A DNA stretch of 22,495 bases from positions 1 through 22,495 of the forward strand of contig JANTGX010000010.1 in NCBI GenBank assembly GCA_024762755.1. The letters are read 5' to 3'. The translations under genes were made by a program, and so were the position numbers. This DNA is from Gammaproteobacteria bacterium. GTDB lineage: Bacteria > Pseudomonadota > Gammaproteobacteria > SZUA-152. Positions 1 through 5,821 of this stretch are shown piece after piece. The notes below the pieces were generated by a model, which worked only from the letters and a program-made list of their open reading frames with translations, had not been told where the DNA came from and ran no database searches. How positions within the stretch are numbered: the first letter of the stretch is position 1; each line of letters begins with the position of its first letter.

Positions 1-252
1 CCCAACGACGAGCCGCTGTGGGCGCAGATCCGACTCAATATCGGCGCCTTCATGCAGAACCTGTTCCGCCAGGGGGCCTTCCAGGGCAGCAGCCCGCGCC
101 AGGCCTATCTGGTCAAGTGCGATCGCGAGACCACCACCCAGAACGACATCGATCTCGGGATCGTCAATATCCTGGTAGGTTTCGCGCCGCTCAAGCCGGC
201 CGAGTTCGTCATCATCCAGATCCAGCAGATGGCTGGCCAGGTCGAGGTGTAA
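1..252 (+). CDS. Contractile tail sheath protein, C-terminal part (partial at window edge)
   Basis: The reading frame is open from the first base and ends with TAA at 250-252, so only the last 83 residues of a longer gene are present. The visible part runs from a stretch containing WAQIRLNIGAFMQNLF to a segment reading INILVGFAPLKPAEFVIIQI near the end. This is the typical C-terminal domain of phage and eCIS sheath proteins (Afp2-4/Pvc2-4, T4 gp18 family): an aromatic helix, a disordered charged turn, then a beta strand ending in an xEFVxxxIxQ pattern. In the family this domain faces the inner tube and carries the strands that link sheath subunits. An inner-tube gene follows after 12 bases, which supports the call. 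The number of sheath paralogues cannot be judged because the region upstream is not visible. Confidence 0.9.
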   Translation, partial: PNDEPLWAQIRLNIGAFMQNLFRQGAFQGSSPRQAYLVKCDRETTTQNDIDLGIVNILVGFAPLKPAEFVIIQIQQMAGQVEV

Positions 253-257
253 GGAGA
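252..257 (+). promoter_or_regulatory. Ribosome binding site of the tube gene
   Basis: AGGAGA overlaps the last base of the sheath stop codon and lies 7 bases before the ATG at 265. The tube is needed in many copies, and this is one of the clearer Shine-Dalgarno sequences in the run. Confidence 0.6.
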
Positions 258-264
258 TAGCGTC

Positions 265-792
265 ATGGCACAGTTCAGCGTCAATGCACAACGGTTCGAT
301 CCGTACAAGAACTTCAAATTCCGCGTCAAATGGGACGGTCGTTACGTGGCCGGTGTGAGCAAGGTGGGCGCCCTCAAGCGCAGCACCGAGCTGGTGGAAC
401 ATCGCGAGGGCGGCGACCCGTCCACCTCGCGTAAGTCCCCCGGCCGTACCAAGTTCGAGGCCATCACCTTAGAACGGGGCGTCACGCATGATCCCGAGTT
501 CGAGCAATGGGCCAACAAGGTGTGGAACTTCGGCTCCGGCTTGGGGGCCGAGGTGTCGCTGAAGGACTTCCGCAAGGACATCATCATCGAGATCTACAAC
601 GAGGCCGGCCAGTTGGCACTGGCTTACAAGGTCTACCGCTGCTGGGTGTCCGAGTACCAGGCGGCGGCCGACCTGGACGCCAATGCCAACGCTGTGCTGA
701 TCCAGACCATCAAGCTCGAGAACGAGGGCTGGGAACGCGACTACGAGGTCACCGAACCCAGCGAGCCGAGCTTCACTGAACCCGCCGCGTGA
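265..792 (+). CDS. Inner tube protein, T4 gp19-like (Afp1/Afp5 type)
   Basis: This 175-residue protein has the size and pattern of eCIS tube proteins: an N-terminal segment with DPYKNFKFRVKWDG, a middle with TLERGVTHDPEFEQW, and a strand-rich end with YRCWVSEYQAAADLDANAN. These match the phage_T4_gp19/tail-tube family, which stacks as hexameric rings inside the sheath and forms the channel that carries cargo. The order sheath then tube is standard in contractile tails. The last ~12 residues (from EVTEPSEPS) are polar and probably disordered, extending past the conserved fold. The start is the ATG preceded by AGGAGA. The stop overlaps the next gene's GTG start by 4 bases. It is the only tube gene in the window, whereas Afp/PVC loci carry more than one; others may lie upstream. 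Confidence 0.93.
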   Translation: MAQFSVNAQRFDPYKNFKFRVKWDGRYVAGVSKVGALKRSTELVEHREGGDPSTSRKSPGRTKFEAITLERGVTHDPEFEQWANKVWNFGSGLGAEVSLKDFRKDIIIEIYNEAGQLALAYKVYRCWVSEYQAAADLDANANAVLIQTIKLENEGWERDYEVTEPSEPSFTEPAA

Positions 793-1496
793 GCGTCATG
801 GCCCTGACGGCCGAGGAACTGCTGTCGGTGTGGGCCACGGGGAGCGAACGCCATCCCGTCGACCGCGGCCTGCTGTTGTTCGCCCTGGCGGCGCCGGATA
901 CGCCAGGCGCCGAGCTGGCCGACCGGCCCCTGGGGGAACGCAACAGCGCCCTGCTGCGCCTGCACCAGACCCTGTTTGGCGAAACGCTCGACGGCTACTG
1001 CGATTGCCCGCACTGCGGTGAGCGGCTCGAATTCGCCCTGCGCTGCGGGGACCTGCTGGCGGTAGCGGACGACACCGCGTCCATGGGTGAGGTGGCCGGT
1101 CTGCCCTGTCGCCCGCCCACCAGCCGCGACCTGGCGGCGGTCAGCCACTTGGGTGATCCCGAGCAGGCCATGTGGCGACTGTTGCAACGCTGTTGTGGCG
1201 GTGGCATCGCTAACACGGCGTCGAACACGGAGCTGCTGACCGCCTTCGAGGCGGCCCTCGAGCAGGCCGATCCTGCTGCCGACCTCAATCTGGCGTTGGC
1301 CTGCGATGCCTGCGGCCAGGCCGCCACGGTCCCCCTCGACATCGCCCACTTCCTATGGGAAGCGCTGACGGCCCAGGCGCGGCGTCTGCTGGACGAGGTC
1401 CACCAACTGGCTCGGGCCTACGGCTGGGGAGAGGCAGAGATCCTCGCCCTGCCACCGGTGCGCCGGCGCGCCTACCTGAAGCGGGTGCTGGCATGA
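789..1496 (+). CDS. Zinc-knuckle eCIS protein, possible baseplate-assembly chaperone
   Basis: A 235-residue protein starting with GTG at 789, whose last bases form the stop of the tube gene. An ATG at 798 (residue 4) is an alternative start. Two CxxC knuckles are visible: CPHC at residues 73-76, preceded by C71, and CDAC at 172-175. The spacing suggests a zinc-ribbon-like unit with a helical insert between. The C-terminus is helical and basic (VRRRAYLKRVLA). Proteins of this size with two CxxC pairs are common just after the tube gene in phage-tail-like loci, and some are annotated as T4 gp26/gp51-like baseplate hub assembly proteins. That role is inferred from position and family resemblance; no catalytic motif is seen. 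A nucleic-acid-binding regulator is a less likely alternative. It is probably cytoplasmic, with no signal peptide. Confidence 0.72.
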   Translation: MSVMALTAEELLSVWATGSERHPVDRGLLLFALAAPDTPGAELADRPLGERNSALLRLHQTLFGETLDGYCDCPHCGERLEFALRCGDLLAVADDTASMGEVAGLPCRPPTSRDLAAVSHLGDPEQAMWRLLQRCCGGGIANTASNTELLTAFEAALEQADPAADLNLALACDACGQAATVPLDIAHFLWEALTAQARRLLDEVHQLARAYGWGEAEILALPPVRRRAYLKRVLA

Positions 1497-2362
1497 GCGG
1501 GCTGCTGCGACGCCTGGCCCAGCAGGCGGTGACTCCGGAGGCTGCCGCAGTTCATCCGCTGCAACAGCTGCCCTATAACACGCCGCAGGACGTCGATCTG
1601 GCGACCGCCTCCGCGCCGCAGCGACGACCGCCAGCGCCACTGACACCATCCCTCGCTCCCCAGGCCGAAGAATCGGCTGCGGCCGCTACGCCATCGTTGG
1701 TCACCACGTCACCGCGGACCGCCTCCACACCAACGACAGGGCCAACGTCCTCACCGGGGCCCGAGAGTGGGGAACCACAGCCAGTGCTTGAGCCTCAGCC
1801 TGCTGCGGCGACTAAGGCAACGATCACCACCATGGCCGAGCAGCCAACTGCGCCCCATGAGCCCGGCGTTGCATCCGCGGCCCCTGTCACGGCGCACAAC
1901 CGACCGGTACCCATCATCACCGAGGGCCAGCGCCCGGTCGGCAACATCACCGCTGCTGACACAACCCTTTCTGCGTCCGAGGGCCTACTCTCAGCCCGCG
2001 AGCCGCAAGGCAGGGCCGCTACCGCGTCACCCACGCCCCAGCCTGCCGACCCGTCAGCCCCCCTGCCCACATCCCCGACCACAGTGCCAACGGATCTAGT
2101 CTTGCCCGACCCGTTACTGGCCCCGACACCCCACGGGGCACCGCATGGGGCACCGCACGACGAGCCGGTCACCAGCGCCGAACCCACAGGGTTGCGGCTG
2201 GCGAAAACGGAACCCGAGCCCACCGAGGTCCATGTGCATATCGGTCGCATCGAGGTCACTGCGGTGGCCGAGACCACACCGGCACCCAAGCGATCTCGCC
2301 CGCGCCGTGAGCCCATGAGCCTCGACGAGTATCTGGCCCAGCGCCAACGGGAGCGCAGATGA
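1493..2362 (+). CDS. Pro/Thr/Ala-rich low-complexity eCIS protein with conserved C-terminal VHVHIGRIEV motif
   Basis: The ATG at 1493 overlaps the previous stop (ATGA) and gives 289 residues; the open frame extends further upstream, but that part is shadow of the previous gene. The N-terminus (MSGLLRRLAQQAV) can form a short amphipathic helix. About residues 40-235 are rich in Pro, Thr, Ala and Ser and almost certainly disordered; a 12-base tandem repeat encodes HGAP twice at 214-221. The ordered signal is at the end: EVHVHIGRIEV at 245-255, then a basic stretch and SLDEYLAQRQRERR. I recognise the overall form as a conserved hypothetical protein of eCIS loci but know no function. A flexible linker, docking protein or tape-measure-like role is possible but unproven. 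Its C-terminal motif resembles the N-terminus of the 83-residue protein at 5570. Confidence 0.78.
   Translation: MSGLLRRLAQQAVTPEAAAVHPLQQLPYNTPQDVDLATASAPQRRPPAPLTPSLAPQAEESAAAATPSLVTTSPRTASTPTTGPTSSPGPESGEPQPVLEPQPAAATKATITTMAEQPTAPHEPGVASAAPVTAHNRPVPIITEGQRPVGNITAADTTLSASEGLLSAREPQGRAATASPTPQPADPSAPLPTSPTTVPTDLVLPDPLLAPTPHGAPHGAPHDEPVTSAEPTGLRLAKTEPEPTEVHVHIGRIEVTAVAETTPAPKRSRPRREPMSLDEYLAQRQRERR
2132..2155 (+). repeat. Two tandem 12-base units encoding HGAP-HGAP
   Basis: Two adjacent 12-base units differ only at the third base of the first codon (CAC/CAT), giving HGAPHGAP followed by HDEP. They lie in the disordered part of the protein at 1493 and point to slippage in low-complexity coding sequence. 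Confidence 0.6.
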
Positions 2363-3660
2363 GCAATGCCCTGGCCATCGCCGGCGTCACCGCGGTGCTG
2401 CGTCATCTGCTCAACGACGGCATGATCAACCACAACGTCAGTGGTATCGTGGGCAGCACGGTTAGCGTCAGCGTTTTACCTCCCGACCGAGTCGTTGCCG
2501 AGGGCGGCAGTGAGCGCTCGCAGATCAACCTGTTTCTGCACCAGGTCACCCCGAACAGCGGTTGGCGCAACGAGGGCCTGCCAGCACGTGATCCCAGTGG
2601 CCGCCAGCGGCTGGCCAATCCTCCGCTGGCGCTGAACCTGCACTATCTGCTGTCCACTTATGGCGGCGATGACCTGCACCGCGAGATATTGCTTGGCTAT
2701 GCCATGCAGCTCATGCACGAGCACCCAGTGCTGGATCGGCAATCCATTCGAACCGCCTTGCAACCCTCCCCCGAAGTGGGCGACAGTCTTCCGCCGGCCC
2801 TGCGAGCCCTGGCCGACTCCGGTCTGGCCGAGCAAGTAGAGCAACTGCGGGTCACATTGGAGACCCTCAACGGCGAAGAGATGTCCAAGTTATGGACCGC
2901 CGCCCAAAGCAGCTACCGCCCCACCGCCGCCTATCAGGTGACGGTGGTGCTGATCGAGTCCACTGCGCCGACGCGCACGGCGCTGCCGGTCCTAAGCCGC
3001 GGCCCGGTCGTGGCCGGCCGCGAGCAGGGCATCCTCGCCACACCGGACCTGATTCCCCCGGTGCCCACCCTGGAGGGAGTGGAACCCGCCGGCGGTCAGC
3101 CAGTGGCGCAGTTGGGTAAGGACATCACCCTGAGCGGCCATCACCTGGATGGCAGTGCGCAGCGAGTACGACTTCGCAATGCACGCTTTGGCATCGATGC
3201 ACGGCTGCCTGCCAGCGGCACCACCGGTGATCGAATGAACTTCGAGATCCCCATTGAGCAGGCGGCGGATTTTCCGGTGGCCGTCTATGATCTGGCGGCC
3301 GAGATGATACGCCCCGGCGAGGCCACCCCGCGCGAGACCAATCACTTGGCGCTGGTGTTGGCGGCCGAACTCACCGACCTGCCCAAGACCGTTACCCGCG
3401 ACGGCAGTGGTATTGCCAGCTTCAGCCTGGCGTGCCGGCCGGAGGTCCGTCCCGAACAGACCGTAACGCTAATCCTGGGGGAGCAGGAGGTCGCGCCCGA
3501 GCCCTTCTTCGCCGCCAGCGATACCCTCAACTTCGTCATTCCCCAGGCCCCGGCGGGCGAGTTTCTGGCGCGCCTGCGAGTGGACGGCATCGATAGCCCC
3601 ATCGTCGACCGCAGCGCCACCCCGCCGGTGTTCCTCGACAAGCGGTTGACCATCCAATGA
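2359..3660 (+). CDS. DUF4255 (Pvc16 N-terminal) tail cap/terminator protein with Ig-like C-terminal extension
   Basis: This 433-residue protein begins with the DUF4255 pattern: an N-terminal helix (ALAIAGVTAVLRHLLN), a strand with VSVLPPDR, then INLFLHQVTPNSGWRN (about 54-70) and the conserved ALNLHYLLSTYGGDDLHREILLGYAM (about 91-116). In Afp/PVC the matching protein (Afp16/Pvc16) caps the tube and sheath at the far end from the baseplate and ends polymerisation. The family core ends near residue 220. Beyond it, from about residue 233 (PTLEGVEPAGGQPV, then DITLSGHHL), lies an IPT/TIG-like Ig fold and probably a second beta-sandwich to the C-terminus, so the protein is longer than the roughly 300 residues of Afp16. 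It overlaps both neighbours by 4 bases. The cap assignment is strong; the purpose of the extension is unknown. Confidence 0.9.
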   Translation: MSNALAIAGVTAVLRHLLNDGMINHNVSGIVGSTVSVSVLPPDRVVAEGGSERSQINLFLHQVTPNSGWRNEGLPARDPSGRQRLANPPLALNLHYLLSTYGGDDLHREILLGYAMQLMHEHPVLDRQSIRTALQPSPEVGDSLPPALRALADSGLAEQVEQLRVTLETLNGEEMSKLWTAAQSSYRPTAAYQVTVVLIESTAPTRTALPVLSRGPVVAGREQGILATPDLIPPVPTLEGVEPAGGQPVAQLGKDITLSGHHLDGSAQRVRLRNARFGIDARLPASGTTGDRMNFEIPIEQAADFPVAVYDLAAEMIRPGEATPRETNHLALVLAAELTDLPKTVTRDGSGIASFSLACRPEVRPEQTVTLILGEQEVAPEPFFAASDTLNFVIPQAPAGEFLARLRVDGIDSPIVDRSATPPVFLDKRLTIQ

Positions 3661-5573
3661 ACGCGCCGCTGCCCCAGGACTGGAGCGACGCCAACCAAGC
3701 CTGCCTGGTGGCCGAATTCGCCCGGCTCACAGCGCTTCTCGCCGGTGAAGCGGCGGATACGGCCGCCTGTGACGCCACCCGTCAGGCCCTGCCGGCCCCC
3801 GCCGCTATCGACCAGCTGTCCGATACTTTTGGCCTCAGTCGCTTCGAGCGCGACCTGCTGCTGCTGTGCGCCGGGGTGGAGCTGGATGGCCGTCTGGCCA
3901 AGGCCTGCGCCGCTGCCCAGGGTCAGGCCACCCCCACGGTCGACTTCCACCTCGCCCTGGAACGACTCGATATGCCCCACTGGAGTGCTTTGGCCCCGGC
4001 TCGCCCGCTGCGCCAGTGGCGCCTGCTGGAGCTGGAGCGGCCCAGCACGCCCGGCGGCTCGCCGCTGCACATCGACGAGCGCATCCTCCACCATCTGACC
4101 GGCATCGACTACCTGGACCCACGCCTGGAACCGCTGTTGCGCCCAGTGGAGTCCGCCCCCCTGCTGGCCCCCGCCCACGGTGCGATCGTCGAACAGGCCT
4201 TGCAGCGCTTGGAGGCCTCAGCCTCGTTCCCCGCCGTCCTGCAACTCCACGGTAGCGACCGCAGCGGCCAGGAAGACACGGCCGCTGCCATCGCCGCCGG
4301 ACTGGGGCTACGCCTCTATGCCCTGGAGGCCACCGATATCCCGGCCGAGGCCCAGGAGCTGGCTGCGCTAGCTGTGCTGTGGCAGCGCGAGGCGGCCCTG
4401 CTCGGGGCGGCCCTGCTCATCGTGACCGGCGATGGCGACGAACATCTGGTGCGTCGGCTGCTGCAGCGTCTGGGCGGGCTGGTGCTGCTCAGTGGCCGCG
4501 AGCCGCTGGCCCTGGACGAGGCCACGCCACAGTGGCGCATCGACCGGCCCGAAGCCGCCGACCAGCAGCAGTTGTGGCAGGCTGCCCTCGGCGCCAGCGC
4601 CGAGCGTGTCAACGGCACCCTGGCGGGTGTCGCTGCCCAGTTCCAGCTCAGCGCCCGTCAGATCCACGGTCTCGGCCAGCGCCTGGCCCCAGCCCTGGAG
4701 CAGGGTGAACCCGCCAGCCAGGCCCTGTGGTCGGCCTGCCGCACCACGGCCCAGGGCAGCGAACTCGACCGCCTGGCGCAGCGCATCGAACCGCGCGCCG
4801 GCTGGGACGACATCGTGCTGCCCGAGGCGCAGCTCGCCACCCTGCGCCAGATCGCCACCCAGCTACGTCACCGCCTTACCGTCTATGAGCAGTGGGGCTT
4901 CGCCAGCCAAGGGCCGCGCGGGCTGGGCATCAGCGCCCTATTCGAGGGCGAGAGCGGCACCGGCAAGACCCTGGCGGCGGAGGTCATCGCCCACGCCGTG
5001 GGGCTCGATCTTTACCGCATCGACCTCTCCGCCGTGGTCAGCAAGTACATCGGCGAGACCGAGAAGAACCTGCGCCGCGTCTTCGATGCCGCCGAGGCCA
5101 GTGGCGCCATCCTGTTGTTCGACGAGGCCGACGCCCTGTTCGGCAAGCGCAGCGAGGTCAAGGACAGCCACGACCGGTACGCTAACATCGAGGTCAGCTA
5201 CCTCCTGCAGCGCATGGAGGCCTACCGCGGCTTGGCCATCCTCACCACCAACCACAAGGCTGCCCTCGACCCCGCCTTCCAGCGCCGCCTGCGCTTCATC
5301 CTGCGCTTCCCGTTCCCGGACCAGGCCCAGCGCGAGGCCATCTGGCGCGGCACCTTCCCGGACGCCGCTCCGCTGGACGGCATCGACTACCTCAAGCTGG
5401 CCCGCCTCGGCGCCACCGGCGGCGCTATCCGCAACATCGCCCTCAACGCCGCCTTCCTCGCCGCCGAGGACGGCAGCGCCGTCGGTATGGCCCAGCTGCT
5501 GCGCGCCGCCCGCCTGGAGGCCGCCAAGCGCGACAAACCGCCCAGCGAGGCCGAGACCCGGGGGTGGGTATGA
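3657..5573 (+). CDS. AAA+ ATPase of the eCIS (Afp15/Pvc15-like)
   Basis: A 638-residue protein with one complete AAA+ module in its C-terminal half: Walker A GESGTGKT at 431-438, Walker B ILLFDEAD at 485-492, a GKRSEVKDSHDRYAN segment just after it, and an arginine-rich FQRRLRF region typical of sensor 2/arginine-finger parts. The family is the ATP-binding protein found in almost every eCIS locus (Afp15/Pvc15), thought to help assembly or effector loading; it acts in the producing cell and is not a major particle part. The N-terminal half holds a second, degenerate nucleotide-binding fold: LHGSDRSGQEDT (about 197-208) sits where a Walker A would be, with Gln at the Lys position. The far N-terminus is helical. 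The ATG overlaps the stop of the cap gene by 4 bases, and its stop overlaps the next start. Confidence 0.93.
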   Translation: MNAPLPQDWSDANQACLVAEFARLTALLAGEAADTAACDATRQALPAPAAIDQLSDTFGLSRFERDLLLLCAGVELDGRLAKACAAAQGQATPTVDFHLALERLDMPHWSALAPARPLRQWRLLELERPSTPGGSPLHIDERILHHLTGIDYLDPRLEPLLRPVESAPLLAPAHGAIVEQALQRLEASASFPAVLQLHGSDRSGQEDTAAAIAAGLGLRLYALEATDIPAEAQELAALAVLWQREAALLGAALLIVTGDGDEHLVRRLLQRLGGLVLLSGREPLALDEATPQWRIDRPEAADQQQLWQAALGASAERVNGTLAGVAAQFQLSARQIHGLGQRLAPALEQGEPASQALWSACRTTAQGSELDRLAQRIEPRAGWDDIVLPEAQLATLRQIATQLRHRLTVYEQWGFASQGPRGLGISALFEGESGTGKTLAAEVIAHAVGLDLYRIDLSAVVSKYIGETEKNLRRVFDAAEASGAILLFDEADALFGKRSEVKDSHDRYANIEVSYLLQRMEAYRGLAILTTNHKAALDPAFQRRLRFILRFPFPDQAQREAIWRGTFPDAAPLDGIDYLKLARLGATGGAIRNIALNAAFLAAEDGSAVGMAQLLRAARLEAAKRDKPPSEAETRGWV

Positions 5574-5821
5574 GCAAGGTCATCGTGCACATCGACCGGC
5601 TGGTGCTGCGGGGGGTGGACCCCAGCGACCAAAAAGCCGTAGCCACTGCTTTGCAGACCGAACTGCAACGGCAATTGACTGAACCCGGCATCGCCCGGCG
5701 AATCGACCCGGGACACCGCTATCGGCTTGATGCCGGGCAGGTTCAAATGGGTAAAGAAAAACTCGGAACGGCCACCGGGGCGGCCATTTCCCGCGCTCTC
5801 ACCGGAGGGAAGAAACCATGA
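5570..5821 (+). CDS. Small conserved eCIS protein, 83 residues, function unknown
   Basis: ATG at 5570 overlaps the ATPase stop (ATGA); an in-frame ATG two codons upstream exists but the overlap start is preferred. The protein opens with KVIVHIDRLVLRG, an amphipathic beta strand, then a helix with DQKAVATALQTELQRQLTE, and ends in a Gly/Lys-rich tail. There is no signal peptide, membrane segment or catalytic motif. Short proteins with this VHIDRLVLRG opening occur between the ATPase and DUF4157 genes of many eCIS loci as far as I can recall, which suggests a small adaptor or chaperone, possibly for the cargo encoded next; this is inference. The VxVHIxRLxV motif is also at the C-terminus of the protein at 1493, hinting that both bind the same partner. 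Confidence 0.8.
   Translation: MSKVIVHIDRLVLRGVDPSDQKAVATALQTELQRQLTEPGIARRIDPGHRYRLDAGQVQMGKEKLGTATGAAISRALTGGKKP
5804..5810 (+). promoter_or_regulatory. Strong ribosome binding site of the DUF4157 gene
   Basis: GGAGGGA lies 7 bases before the ATG at 5818, within the end of the preceding gene. It is a near-consensus Shine-Dalgarno and decides the start of the putative cargo gene. Confidence 0.7.

Noticed and set aside
4432..5682. Open frame of 416 codons in another phase within the ATPase gene
   Set aside because: Ser/Pro/Arg/Ala-rich translation typical of a shifted GC-rich frame; the true frame holds both Walker motifs.
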